The translations under genes and the position numbers were made by a program. The notes beneath the pieces were generated by a model. The model saw nothing but the letters and a program-made list of their open reading frames with translations. It ran no database searches and had not been told where the DNA came from. Below, piece after piece: positions 10,962 through 22,980 of a stretch of 64,000 nt of DNA. The DNA is from Zygnema cylindricum (taxonomy: Eukaryota; Streptophyta; Zygnematophyceae; Zygnematales; Zygnemataceae). Each line of letters starts with the position of its first letter. Position 1 is the first letter of the stretch. The DNA lies in NCBI GenBank assembly GCA_037447655.1, contig JBBHKE010000579.1:186001-250000 (forward strand), in the 5' to 3' direction.

Positions 10962-13900
10962 ATGTCTCTCGCTTTCGATGAGTTCGGGAGGCCGTTCATT
11001 ATCATACGAGAGCAGGAGCAGAAGGGAAGGGTTAAGGGTTTGGAGGCCCAGAAGGCCAACATTATGGCGGCAAAGTCAGTTGCCAGGATCTTGAAAACTT
11101 CCTTGGGGCCCAAAGGGATGGATAAGATGCTTCAGAGTGGAGACGGTGACGTCACAATAAGTAAGGGAATTTCGGAAAATTAAACAGAATCAAGTAAAGT
11201 GAAATGAAATGAATTTAACGGCTGTAAAATCAAAGTGAAGACAGAGACGTACAATAAGTAAAGGAAATTTGAACCCTTTCTTTTGCTAAATAAATAAAAT
11301 AAAGTGAAATGAAATAAAGTTGACGGAGTAGAGACGGAGACGTGGCAGTATTAGAGTTCCGGAACTTTTTTTTGTAAAATAATTAAAATAAAATAAAATA
11401 AAACGAAGTAAAGTGAAATGAAATATAATCAACGGCTATGAAATCAAAATGGAGACGAGACGTGACAATAAGGGAGTTTGGGAATCTCTTTTTGATGTAA
11501 AATTGTTATAAATGAAATCGAAGAAAGTGAAGGAAAATAAAGTAAAGTTAAATGAAGTTAAAGAAATCTGTTTTTGATGTAAAATTCAATATACGTTCAA
11601 AGAAAATAAAATGATATAAAATGAATTAAATTAAAATGAAATTAGAAGAAATGAAATGAAAGGAAGTAAAAAAAAAATATCTCATCTTTCGATCTCTGTT
11701 TGGTAGCTTATATTTTTCTTTGTTTCATGTATAATTAAATGAAAGAATAGTATAAAACAAAGTATAATAAAGTTTCCTCTTTTTTTTATCTTTGTTTTGG
11801 TAGTTTATTATATCTTTGTTTGTTTTTTGTTTTTTTTACAACGGTTGTTTTTTTATTTTCACTTATTCTTGTCTTTCTCCTGTCTTTTTTTGATATTTTT
11901 TTATTCAAATCCTTTGCCTGTATGACTAAAATTTTGTATTTTTGTATTGTATTTCATATCCTGTTTATTTTTATCTCCAATTTTTGTTTCACGTTTAACT
12001 CTCGTTTGTGTGATTTTTGCTTGTTCTTGTCTTATGAGCTGTTCTCCTTACTATTATTAATGTTATATTATTATTATTATATTTTTTTGTGTATATAGAG
12101 CTCAAGGTGGAGGTTTTAAATTTATCTTAGAAGTCAAAAAGCTATCCTGATTCTAAATGAAAGGTGACATGGAAGGAAAAAATTAATTCTAATAAATTCT
12201 TAATTTGCTGTTATGAAATGAGTGATTGTACAAAAATTCGGAGCGTAGACAAAGCTACATGTTATCATTTTGAGGTTTGGGTGAGAGAGAAAAGAAGGTA
12301 ACAAGAGTTAATATTGAAATTTTGTGGTTTGGGTGAGGGATAAAGAAGTAGAGAGAGAATTACGTGTCATAGTTGTCTGAGTGAGGGAGGAAGAAGTAAA
12401 GAGAGAGTTATATGTTATAATTTGTTGTTTGGGTGAGGGATAACGAAGGTGAAGAGAGTTACATTTCGAGGTTTCGTGATTTAGGTGAGAGACAAACAGG
12501 GTTCAGGTGAGAAGGCGGGGAGAGTGAAGGGAAAGGGAATCTACAAGAAAGGAGAGGGAGTCTCTTGGAGAGAGTGTCAGAGAATTCGAAAGGAGTAGCA
12601 TAGGATGAGAGCATGAGGATTACTTGAGACTTTTTTAATATCCGTTGGTTCTCTGTGTTTTCAAGTTATAGATGGTCCGGGTGCTGATTGAGATTTTTCT
12701 CTCTCTCTCCCCTACTTTCTCCGTCTCCCCTTCCTCCTTCCTTCCCTCCCTCCCTCCCTCCCTCCCCTCCCTCCTATATACTAGAGAAATCGAGGGAAGT
12801 TTGGCGGTTGGAAAAGAAAGAAAAGTCTGATGCACAAGTGTGACTGATTTCCCCCCTTCTTTTTCCTCCCCTCCCCCCCCCCTCGCCCTTCTTTTTTCTC
12901 TCTTCCCTCCCACCCTCTTCCTTTTTTTTGTTTTTTTCAGCGAACGATGGAGCGACTATTTTACAGCAGATGGAAGTGGAGCATCAGATTGCCAAACTGA
13001 TGGTGGACCTCTCGAAGAGTCAGGATTTTGAGATCGGGGACGGGACAACCGGTGTAGTTGTGACAGCAGGAGCCCTTCTTGAACAAGCGGAAATTTTACT
13101 CGAAAGAGGAATCCATCCAATTCGAATCGCCGAAGGTTATGAAATGGCTTCGAAGGTGGCCGTGGAGCACTTAGAAAAAATTGCGGAAAAATTCGATTTT
13201 AGTGTGGATAACATGGAGCCCTTGATTCAAACTTGCATGACTACTTTGTCGTCCAAAATGTGAGTACACTGCCCATCGCTTTTAGCGTTAAGGATTTATT
13301 AGCGTTAATGTGAAATTCCAATCTATTATACTAGTTTAGTGCAAGGAGATGTGCCAGATTTACATTTTATGATTCTCGGCCAAAAAAAGTCACAACCAGT
13401 GTAGTCATTCGCCAGTCAGTGTTATTAATTTTAATAACGATGGGCAGTGTAGTTTACTACTGTTTTCATTTAGACCGCTTGTTTTAGGATGGGCCGGATC
13501 TACTGTGGGTTCTACTGTGGGTAATAATTGAAGGTAGAGGGATCGGTTTTTTTGCAGTTCACAGCATGCTTTTTCAGAAAAATACGATTACCACCTGTAA
13601 GAGAGGTTTACACCATCTAGAGGATTCTACTCTGGTGTTTTGTTAAAAAAATAGATTTCCTCGTCTCAACAGAAGCCGTTCTTTTTTTTTTGCTCGTTGT
13701 TTTAAAATCTCATTTGCAGCACTTCATGGAGTTGAATATGCAAGTGTGTGAGAGATGTAAAAATTTCTTTGTGGTAAAACAGAAGGTTTTGAAGATTTTA
13801 ATGACAAATTTGGACGACTTTGCGCAAACTTGCTCCAAGGCTCTGTTACTGGCATTGGTTTCATCTACGTTTTCATTGATGATTTTTTTTCTGGTTGTAT

Positions 13901-16900
13901 ATTGCATCTCTGAAAAGGAAGCTTGTTGTAACAAAGATTCTTTTCATAGGTCTTTTTCAAACGAGTTTGGTCACACTAACACTTGTGCCGGGTGGGAAAT
14001 TGAACATGGTATCTATGTGGGTCAACCCCAGAGTGTAAAGATATGTAGGTCACTATATGGACGTCTCATTTATGTGCTTTTGCATCATATACATCACATG
14101 TTCCATCTACTAACTGAGGTTAAAGTCAGTTTTAATTGCTTAGTCTCACGGTAGTTCCATCGGTTGAAATAAACCCTAAACCCTCTCCCTCTCCCTCTCC
14201 CCTCTCCCTCCATCTCTCCTTCTCCCCTCTCCCTCCATCTCTCCTTCTCCCCCCATCTCTCCTTCTCCCCCTTTCCCTCCAGTGTGGGACGGTGCAAACG
14301 GATGTTTGCGGAGATCGCTGTGAAAGCCGTTCTTGCGGTGGCAGATTTGGAGAGAAAGGATGTGAACCTCGATCTTATTAAAGTGGAAGGGAAAGTGGGA
14401 GGAAAGTTGGAGGATACGGAATTAGTCAGTGGGATTGTAGTAGACAAAGATATGAGTCACCCGCAAATGCCCAAGAGAATAGAAAATGCTAAAATTGCCA
14501 TTTTGACTTGCCCGTTTGAGCCACCTAAGCCGAAGACAAAGCATAAGCTCGATATTGATTCCGTGGAAAAATATGAAAAGTTGCGTGAATCTGAGAAGCA
14601 ATATTTCAATGAGATGGTCCAACACTGCATAGTAAGTCAATCAATAGTCAGTAAATGTGAATCCTCCATGTATTGTATACATTTTGCTCGTCTTTTCTGC
14701 TCTTATTCTTTGACCAGGTCAATGAGCTCCACAAGGGAATAGTTTTGCTTGCGTAAAAGGATAAGTTTGTTTTCCAGCTGTTTTGGTCTACTTGCCATGT
14801 AAGTTTCTGTCTAAATTGTACTACATTTTTGTACTTTTGTTGGGAATTTTTGTTTAAAGCTGTCATATTTGCGATGTATTTGGAAAGAATTTTACTAATT
14901 GAGGATGCTCATTTGTTCGGGGTAAAACAGAATGTTGGTGCTACACTTGTCATTTGCCAATGGGGTTTCGATGATGAGGCAAATCATCTTCTGATGCATC
15001 TGGGACTGCCAGCTGTCAGATGGGTGGGAGGAGTGGAGCTCGAACTGATTGCAATTGCTACTGGTGAGATTTTATTTCACGGTTTCTCTGAGCAAATTAG
15101 CATCTATGCAAAGCTAAGAAGGAAGGCTCGTCTTTCAGAGTACACAGTCAATCTCTACAGTGTTAATAACACTCATTCGGTGCCGGTTTTTTTTTGGCAC
15201 CTGAACATAAAACACGTTTTTATTTTTTCTTAGCACTTAAGTGGTTGAAAATAGTCCACGTCACGTTATACTTTTCGTTATGCCAAGAGCGATTCATGTT
15301 GTAGTTTTCTGGATACTCTGAATTTCAAATTTGAGTTCCTGGATTACGATCTTGTGTCATTATTGACGATATCACACCAGTCAATACATGATTTGGGAAG
15401 ACAAAGTGGAGTAGCTCTTTGAAAATAGTTATGATATACGTTCGATAATGTGACATCATATTTTTTTCATTACGCTCCAGGCACCGTTCCATGTTTATCA
15501 GTTAAGGTGGAACCTATGGCATTCCTGCAGGTTTAAGGCATAAATAGACTTCTGTCTGAATTAAAAAGCTTTTATTAATCAAATTTTGATGCCCAAAGCC
15601 CAGTCCTTCAAACCATTCTATGTTTTTTTTGTACATTGGAAGTCGAGACAAATTCTGATAATTTTTGAATGCACATAATCTTCACCTATTGCTGACATCA
15701 TTGAAATACATCAGTTACCCCTTTTTTTTCTTTTTTGGGATGTCAGTTAGAACAAAATGCCATGGAGGAAGATGGTTTTTTTTTTTTTTGCGATTCGGTC
15801 GGCCATTTTTTTCTGATTTTATCAAAACTTTTATGGGAGTTTTTGCAGGTGGACGTATTGTGCCTCGATTTCAGGAGTTGACAGCAGAAAAGTTGGGAAA
15901 GGTACCCTTTTTTGTCGGTGTTAGAGTTAATGACACGCACTATTGATCTTTTTGACCTAAAATAATAGCTAATGGCACTAATTTTGCCGTTAACTGGATT
16001 GACCCAAAATTGTAAATCACACCGTGAATTGCTATTAGTGTTAAGAAATAATTAGTGTAGAAAAATAATTAGCGTTATTAACTGTAATTTGGATTTCTCG
16101 CGTTTCGGCAAAAAACCCTTTACTCTAATTTATTCATAACTCTAATTTGGGTACATTTTTCCCATAGTGTAGCCGGTATAACCTGTGTTCACATATCCGA
16201 CGTTTGAACATGTGAATGCGTGATTTTTCAACGTCTTTATCGTTGGGAATCAAATCTGAGTGCGCTTTTATGCGGCGACGCACTCAATTTCCCGTGTCGA
16301 CGCCTTTTTCTGACAGCTATTCTGTACGTCTGTACGAAATAACGAGCAGTTTTACTACGGACTGACACATTCTGTACACCATAGTATTCAAAATGACCAT
16401 AAATTATAGTTATTAACGCTAATTAACCAGTACCTTAAGTAACGTAAAAAAAACAATTAGTGTTATTAATTCTATTTCAGGTTCGAGGGTCAAAATTTGG
16501 GGGCGCCGAATTAGCGTTATTTACGCTAATAGTGATTCAAGGTGTAGTGTCAGGAGCACTAATTAAAGAAGTGACTGTGGATACGGTCAAACCCTACTTT
16601 ATATTACTTTATTTTGGCACTGAATCTGTTTCTTTATTAACATTAATTAAAATACTGATGAAAGGTGTTGTTTAATTGTAAGAACTAGCGTTGTATATCG
16701 ATCGAAACTGCAAACGATACATCGCCATACCTATGTATTGAAACATTGAGGAGACAAACTGACCAATATCTGATCAACTTTTGATCAAACATTTGATTGG
16801 ACAAAAATGTTGCGTATAAATTTTGAAAAATGTATGTGTAGGCACAAAGCCAAACATTTGGTACATGTTTTTTTTTCCATACGGGAATTCATGTCGGTAC

Positions 16901-19900
16901 AGTACAATGCAGCGTACCTTACTGTGATAAATTTTCAGCCTTGAGACCTTGACGACTTTTGAAACGAAATGACGAATAGTACGGAAATACGTGTACGGTG
17001 CTGATGTTACTGCGATAGTGTTGTTTGTATAACTTGACTTGATATGTCAGTTATGGAGACACTTCAAAAAAAGTACATATTGATTATCCGCTAATCTTGC
17101 TCTATATACAAAACTAGTGAAAACAGACCGTGGACGAATGATTCATTTTCTTCACAACAATTTTTGGTTCTGTGTTCTTTTATAGTTTTTGCGGCCATCT
17201 GATTGATTGGGTTGACAATAGTTTTAAGGTGTCAAGTTAGAAGTGTTTCTCTTGTTGTTTTTACTTGGAGACACCCTTGTTTAAAATTTTAAAAATAAAA
17301 ACATTTTTACTGCTGTTTCTGTTGATTGAATTATGAGCTTGGATTGACTTTAGCACTTTTACTGTGCTTTTTGTTCATTGAATTATTTACTAGATTTGGT
17401 TTTAGTTTAAAAATTTCAATTTTGAAGCATTTTTATGTGGATTCTATTGATGGGTTGTGTTTTTTTTCCTTGGCGTCAACTTGCAGTGTGGTTTGGTCAG
17501 AGAGAAAACTTTTGGAACAACAAAGGATCGAATGTTGTACATCGAAAAATGTGCAAATTCTCGAGCAGTTACAATTTTCATACGTGGAGGTATGTAACAT
17601 ACCGATTTGATTCTCCATGGGAAACTTGAGCCTGAAACATCCCTATCAATACTAAATCCCTGTCACGACTAATACTCCTCTAACACTTAAAACCTTCGTG
17701 GTTTGATCTGGAACTTAACTCAAAGCCGATGTGCAATAAATAAGCAAGCATGAATACTGGCTATTGTTTACTTACTTATTTCTGTATTTGTATACAGGCA
17801 ACAAGATGATGATTGAGGAGACGAAGAGGAGTATCCATGATGCCCTTTGTGTTGCGAGAAATCTTATTCGAGACAACCAAATTGTCTATGGGGGAGGCTC
17901 GGCCGAGATTACATGCTCATTGGCCGTAGAAGCTGCGGCTGACAAAATTCCGGGTGTGGAACAGGTGAGAGAGGGAGAGGGAAAGGGAAGGATGGAGGGG
18001 GAGAGGGAAAGGGAGAGGGAGGGAGAGGGAGAGGGAGAAGGGGAAGGAAAGGGGGAGAGAGCGGGAGGGAGAGGGAGAGGGAGGGGGAGAGTAGAGGAGG
18101 GAGGGAGGGGGGAGGGAGGGGGGAGGGAGGGAGGGGAAGGGAGAGGGAGGAACAGAGAGATAGAGAGACAGTGTAAGGGAGAGGAGCGGAGAGGGAGGGG
18201 AGGAGGGGAAGGAGGGGTGAAGGGGAGGGAGGGGGAAGAGCGAGGGAGAGGGGAGGGATGGGGAGGGGAGAGGGGAACCGAGGGATTTCACAGAGAATAA
18301 TACGTTACTTTCCATTTCGCGCCAAATCTTTCACGTATTTTAACGTCTTTTCTGGTCGACCACATGATAATTTTTCATTAAAAACAAATGGGTGTATACA
18401 TGTAAAATTTCAACTTTTTATCAGTAAGGCTGTTTCAATGTGGTCTTGGAGAACACTCTTTAGGGTGGCTAAAGGATAAAGAACGTCCGCATTTGTCGGA
18501 TGTTATTTGAATATTTTTTTGGGAGAGGGTTGTGGAAGGGTGTGGGTTTTAACCTGATCTTGTTTATACTTAGAAATATTCTGGTCTGGATTCAATTATG
18601 AGTGGTTTGATTTTTAGGGTTTTGTTATGGTTTGTTAAGACTTTGTTTTAGGTATTTTTAGTCTTTGGTTAGTGTTGGGGGATTATAATAAGTAAAGAGT
18701 AAGCGATCGATGGTTAATTTTGATAGTTTTTCCTTTTTTACGCTGTACTTTTAGTTCTCTGTAGGTTTTTTTCTCCCACAAATTTGTTTGTGGATTATTA
18801 ATACGGATACTGTTTATCAAGTCCTCGTTGATACGAATAATTCAATTTCTTTATGTACTGATAGTAATTAGTAAGAATGTGCCACAGTACATAAAGTTCT
18901 GAAAAACAGAAAGGGATTCGAAAGACAGAAAAAGACAAAGATGGTTATAAAGATAGACATGCAGGGCATTTATCTTCCCCTCCCTCCCTTCCTCTCTCTC
19001 TCCCTCACTCCTGTTCCACTTTTTTTTTTTTTTGGGCAGTATGCTATGCGAGCTTTTGCGGATGCTTTGGATGCCGTCCCATTGGCCCTCGCAGAAAATA
19101 GTGGTTTACCCTCCATTGTCACATTAACCGCGGTTAAAGCTCAACAAGTTAAGGTAAGGATAAGACTACACCTTGAACCACTATTAGCGTTAAAAAAAAC
19201 TAATTTAGGTTTTGTTATTTTGGCCTATGACCACAAAATAGTGGTCAAAATAGTCCTTCTTTGTTTTTGCTTCCATTGCTTAAATAGTTTCAGAACCATC
19301 CTCGTCATTTGTAGCAAAGTAAAGAAGTTTTCAACACTAAAACCGTACTTGTGCTTTTTTTTTTTTTACTCTGATAGCAAAGTCATGGTGTACTTTTCTC
19401 GAAGTATTATTAAAAATGTTTGTTTACATCTTTCTGACGGAACTGTTGAACTGGCTGTTAGACTGCCAAATAATAACTGACTGTTAAACTGATCAAACTG
19501 TGGTTTTGTTTCAAAATGTTGTAACATGTTTTGAGACAGTTTTGGCTCGGTTTGAACTAATATTTCAAGTTTTTAATGCGTCAATTTAAATCGAAGTTAC
19601 AAATTGGTGATAGAGAGAGACTCTTCGAAGACTCGGTTCAATTGAGGTTTTCGTCTGGTTTTCAGATCTATTTTAGGACAGATTTTTGTACTTTTACGAA
19701 TGTTCTTTTTTTTTTTTTCTTTTTCTTTTTCTTGAGTCTGTTAGGAAGAATGCTGTCGAGTTAAGGATATTTTTTTCCGGTAAGATAAAGAGTTTAAACT
19801 TGTGAAAAAGTTTGTTGTTACTTGTACAAAGGTTTTAATTTCTGAAACTGTTCAAAGTTGTAAAACGGTTTATTTTCTGAACCGTCTTTAACTTATGAAA

Positions 19901-20198
19901 CGGTTTTCATTTCTGAAACTGTTCTAATTGAAAATAATACTGTAACTTGTGAAACGGCCGGTTTTTACTTTTTTGAAGCTGCCTTTTAACTTGTGGATTT
20001 TTATTTTTTTTTGTTTTAATGAAGGAAAATTGCCCCTTTTTGGGAATCGACTGCAATGACGTGGGTACAAATGATATGCGAAAACAGGCAGTTTTTGAAA
20101 CCCTAATTGGGAAAAAACAACAATTACTATTGGCCACTCAAGTAGTGAAGATGATTTTGAAAATCGATGATGTCATCACGCCTTCTCAATATGAGTAA
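10962..20198 (+). CDS. CCT5: CCT5: T-complex protein 1 subunit epsilon, nine exons
   Basis: Exons read 10962-11160, 12941-13259, 14283-14631, 14931-15063, 15849-15901, 17487-17589, 17798-17964, 19040-19153 and 20025-20198. They total 1,611 nt for 536 residues, the usual family length, and every junction is GT-AG and in phase. CCT5 is one of eight subunits of the cytosolic double-ring chaperonin that folds actin, tubulin and other proteins with ATP. Exon 1 has the signature [18 protein letters not shown] is completed across intron 1. Exon 2 has [14 protein letters not shown], the nucleotide-binding GDGTT. Exon 7 has VYGGGSAEI. Exon 9 ends [16 protein letters not shown]. Exon 6 restores [16 protein letters not shown] and IFIRGG, confirming the frame. 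The C-terminal half ([13 protein letters not shown]) is more plant-like than animal-like. Introns hold MITEs, polypurine tracts and exon-tail duplications. The gene appears intact and functional. Confidence 0.95.
11133..11490 (+). repeat. CCT5 intron 1: tandem copies of the exon 1 tail and donor
   Basis: The end of exon 1 with its donor (GGAGACGGTGACGTCACAAT then AAGTAAGGG) is echoed three times in the first 330 bases of the intron, near 11232-11275, 11326-11372 and 11446-11490. The copies have increasing divergence and carry the following intron sequence (AAAGTGAAATGAAATGAA) with them. The unit is about 95-120 bp. The first echo keeps ACAATAAGTAAAGG and so still looks like a splice donor. 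Confidence 0.75.
11491..12940 (+). other. CCT5 intron 1, distal part
   Basis: The rest of the 1,780-nt intron is AT-rich. A GGTTTGGGTGAG-type word recurs around 12270-12500, and a strong polypyrimidine block at about 12690-12775 and 12848-12937 precedes the acceptor TTTTTTTCAG (12931-12940). I see no independent gene in it. Confidence 0.6.
13265..13451. mobile_element. Short MITE abutting the splice donor of CCT5 intron 2
   Basis: The element reads TACACTGCCCATCGCTTTTA at the left and AATAACGATGGGCAGTGTA at the right, with terminal inverted repeats of about 14 bp and TA edges. It is 187 bp long. Its first base is the sixth base of the intron (exon 2 ends at 13259; donor GTGAGTA), so the insertion left the donor usable. 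Confidence 0.75.
13452..14282 (+). other. Rest of CCT5 intron 2 with polypyrimidine block
   Basis: No gene is recognised. A 155-codon frame at 13690-14154 has no resemblance to any family I know and I treat it as chance. Bases 14175-14280 are almost pure C and T in CTCCCTCTCC-like repeats and lead into the exon 3 acceptor. Confidence 0.55.
16018..16546. mobile_element. MITE in CCT5 intron 5
   Basis: The left end CACACCGTGAATTGCTATTAG and right end GCTAATAGTGATTCAAGGTGTA form diverged terminal inverted repeats of the TACACCG family. The interior contains the CGTACGTCTGTACGAAAT-like words seen in relatives. It lies wholly inside the 1,585-nt intron 5 and adds no exon; the frame 16460-16675 is part of it. 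The 37 nt left of it repeat related words, so a second, older fragment may adjoin. Confidence 0.65.
17965..18290 (+). repeat. Polypurine tract at the start of CCT5 intron 7
   Basis: Directly after the exon 7 donor (GTGAGAGAGGGAGAGG) the plus strand is almost entirely A and G for about 325 bases, built from GGGAGAGGGAGG-like units. The same intron ends in a pyrimidine tract (18975-19035) before the acceptor TTTGGGCAG. Open frames through the tract are compositional. Confidence 0.85.
18291..19039 (+). other. Remainder of CCT5 intron 7
   Basis: AT-rich sequence without recognisable coding or repeat structure, ending in the CTCCCTCC-type pyrimidine tract and a run of T before the acceptor of exon 8. 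Confidence 0.6.
19154..20024 (+). other. CCT5 intron 8
   Basis: An AT-rich intron with repeated words of the type AACTTGTGAAACGG and TTTCTGAAACTGTT between 19790 and 19990, which look like a decayed short tandem repeat. The donor is GTAAGGAT and the acceptor is AATGAAG, with a weaker pyrimidine tract than the other introns. Confidence 0.7.
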
Positions 20199-21123
20199 TG
20201 TCGTTCGAATTGAAAATTCGAGACCGTTTTGAGAAAGATTTACGAGTTTTCTGATGGTTTTGTGAATTTTAGTTTTTTTTCGGAAAAGCTTGGAGTGGTT
20301 CAAAATTGAAGTGGGTTTTTACGGGTCCTTTTCTTTTTTGTTCGGGTTCCTGTAACACGATAATTTGAAAAATTTGGAGTTGTTTGAAAATAAAGAAAAT
20401 TTTTGTTCACGGTGGTTCGTCTTTTATCTGTGATGTTGTTCCGTTTTCAGTTAACGAGTACTTTTTGGGTTTTTTTTTATGTCTTTTAAAACGAAACGTT
20501 GAGGTTTTCTTTTTTGTTATTTTTCTTTTCAATCCTCTTTATTTTTTTTCCTCTCTCTTTTATCCTTTGTCGCATTATTGGGTCGTTGTCCATTAGTTAA
20601 TTACTGAAAAAGAAAATAATAAATTTGTAAACCATTGTGACCCTCTCAACGGATAATGGAACAGTAACTGCAAATAGAAAGCCATCTACGTGACAACTTT
20701 TCCCATGAATAATGATTTTCTCCTAAAAATAGAGAAATGATTTTCTCCTAAAAACAGAGAAATGATTTTATCCTCTATAGGAGGAATTGTGTATGTATGC
20801 ACGCCTTTCATGCCCCCCTTTCATGCCCCCTTATCCTTCTCCATCCCTTTATCCCCTTTTATTTTGTCTGATCCAACGGATTTCGTTCCTGGCAACCTCG
20901 TGTTTTCTTTTTTGGATTGTATTAATTTTGAGTCGAAGAAACAGTAGTTGGAGTGTGAGGTATCGCGCTTTTTTAAAAGTCGTTATAATTTAGTATTTTT
21001 GATTAATTAAGGAAATTGTTATATTGATTCTAAAAGCGATGGGTGGTGTAACATTCGATCAAAATGAATTGGAATGCAGAGACGATTTAAATAATGGTGC
21101 ATTTCAAAGTTTTTTTGTACATG
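20199..21123 (+). other. CCT5 3' flank
   Basis: This T-rich sequence follows the CCT5 stop codon. AATAAA-like words occur near 20390 and 20614 and could serve polyadenylation, but plant signals are loose. A 20-bp duplication of TGATTTTCTCCTAAAAA is present at 20711-20765. Near 21037 GCGATGGGTGGTGTA looks like the right end of a decayed MITE. Confidence 0.4.
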
Positions 21124-21626
21124 TACACCGCCAATCGCTATTAGAGTAAATAACGCTTATTCGGTGCCCTTTAAAAAAAAAAAAATACCTGAAATACAAT
21201 CTATAATTCTATTTTTTCCTTTACGCCTTTTAGGGTTCTTTTTTTAATTAGCGTTAATAACAGAAGTACACCGCAATGTTTATAGCGTGGTGTACGGACA
21301 GTTTTTTCCGTACCTAAATGTACTTTTTGAAATACAAACGTACAAAAAGTCATTTAATGTAATTGCACACGCATGTGAAGGTGCACTGGTAAAAGAAGAC
21401 GCAAACTCATATTCAGATTTTGGCGTACGAATTGTCAGATTTTGTACGGATACATATATTGAAGTAGACATCGATACGGCGGGCATTTATTATTCGTAAA
21501 ATCCCAAATTAGAGTTAGTGACTAATTAGTATATATGTTTTTTTTTTTTTTTCCCAATTAGCGTTAATAACACTAATTTTTTTTTACGCTATTTATTCCT
21601 TTACTCTAATAGCGATTGGTGGTGTA
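21124..21626. mobile_element. MITE of the TACACCG family downstream of CCT5
   Basis: The left end TACACCGCCAATCGCTATTA and right end TAATAGCGATTGGTGGTGTA are inverted repeats over about 20 bp with TA edges, and the element is 503 bp long. The overlapping open frames on both strands near 21280-21499 reflect palindromic interior sequence and are not genes. Confidence 0.8.
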
Positions 21627-22261
21627 CTTGTCATACTTTTTATAAATGGTATGAAATAGTTCAACGGTACGTTATTCTGGCCCGCTAAAGGATAAAGCTA
21701 TTAAATTTTATCAAATTTCAAATTTCAAATTTAAGCGAATGCGCCCAAATGTTTTTTCTAGGTTTGAATGTTTTCATAGTGGCTATGTATTACGGGGATT
21801 TGACGGTATTGAAAATAGATAAGCTCACAAAAAGTGTCCTCTATTTTCACTCCATAAAGTGTCCAACATACACCACAAAAAAAGAATTTACTTATAATAA
21901 GCCTTTACTAAGAAAAACAGGGATTGACTAAAATAAAATTTTCTCATTTGTTTAACTCACAAAAGCAAATGATGTTGGCAAAAAAAAACGAACTAAACTG
22001 AATTGTTACTGTATAAGAACAATTCAAAGGAAAAATGAAAACAATTTCAATATATTTTCCAAAATTGGTATAATTGCAAAAAAAAACAAAGGTTACAAAT
22101 AATTATAAAATTGAAATGGCGCAAAATTGTTTTTATGTTTCACATTTTGTATTTAGATATTCTGTGCGTTTGGCTTAAAAATAAAAGCATAATTTCCGAC
22201 GAAGTTGGTTTAAATTGAGAATTCAAGATACAAAAATCCAAATCTGAAAATGTGCTAAATC
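21627..22261. other. AT-rich intergenic sequence
   Basis: I see no gene or clear repeat. A run of AAATTTCAAATTTCAAATTT at about 21712-21732 is a small microsatellite-like motif. Confidence 0.5.
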
Positions 22262-22742
22262 CATAGTTGTTCAAATCGCGCGATTTTTTCCTTTTTTCCG
22301 ATTAAAACGTATAATTCGTGACTTTTGAATAAATCGGAAAAAAACGCGATGTACTTTCTGTCCGGTAAACTGAACGGATAATTTACAGAAACTGTACGGT
22401 ATGTACAGTAAATGTACGGTTTTGTACCAAAAAAGTACGGAATTTGACTAAAAGATACGTTGCACTTCGTCGTACTTTCTGTCCGGTAAACTGAACAGAA
22501 ATTTAACGGGAAACGTACGGAATTGTAATTAAATTGTACGGACTATGACGAAAAGAGACGGGAACTGTACGGACAATGTACAAACTGCGTTATATGTAAA
22601 ACTCAATTTCTCTTACTGTACGGAATTGTACGGAAGAAAATTCATTAACGATTTTAACGATTTTTTCAAAAGGTTCAATGCGTTTGTTACGTATAATTCG
22701 TCGCGATTAAATCGTTCGCACGAAACGCCGTGAACAACTATG
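22262..22742. mobile_element. hAT-like non-autonomous element with 8-bp TSD
   Basis: Terminal inverted repeats CATAGTTGTTCA and TGAACAACTATG bound a 481-bp element. The octamer GCTAAATC flanks it on both sides (22254-22261 and 22743-22750). An 8-bp target duplication with CA...TG ends fits the hAT superfamily. Inside, the phrase GTACTTTCTGTCCGGTAAAC occurs twice about 120 bp apart, and GTACGG words are frequent. It has no transposase. Confidence 0.75.
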
Positions 22743-22980
22743 GCTAAATCCAAAAATATACTAAATCTAAAAATAAACTTTTGAAATAAAATGCGTAAAC
22801 AAAACGTAGACCTCCTTTTTCGGGTTTTAGTCTTAATTTTGAGTGAAATCCTATTAAAATCTGAACGAATCGCGTTAAACCCAGATTTTCGTCGGAGTGT
22901 ACGGAACCACTTAAAATTGTCGCATTTAGGAACAAGAAATGCGGCAAAGCGACGTTTTTTGATGCCGTTTAAACTGCTGA

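Noticed and set aside
16460-16675. 71-codon frame in CCT5 intron 5 as an extra exon
   Set aside because: Most of it is the right end of a MITE, and exon 5 joins exon 6 without it to give the conserved CCT5 sequence.
17764-18315. 178- and 132-codon frames over CCT5 exon 7
   Set aside because: The plus frame is exon 7 read through its donor into the polypurine tract; the minus frame is the complementary Pro/Ser/Leu translation of the same tract.
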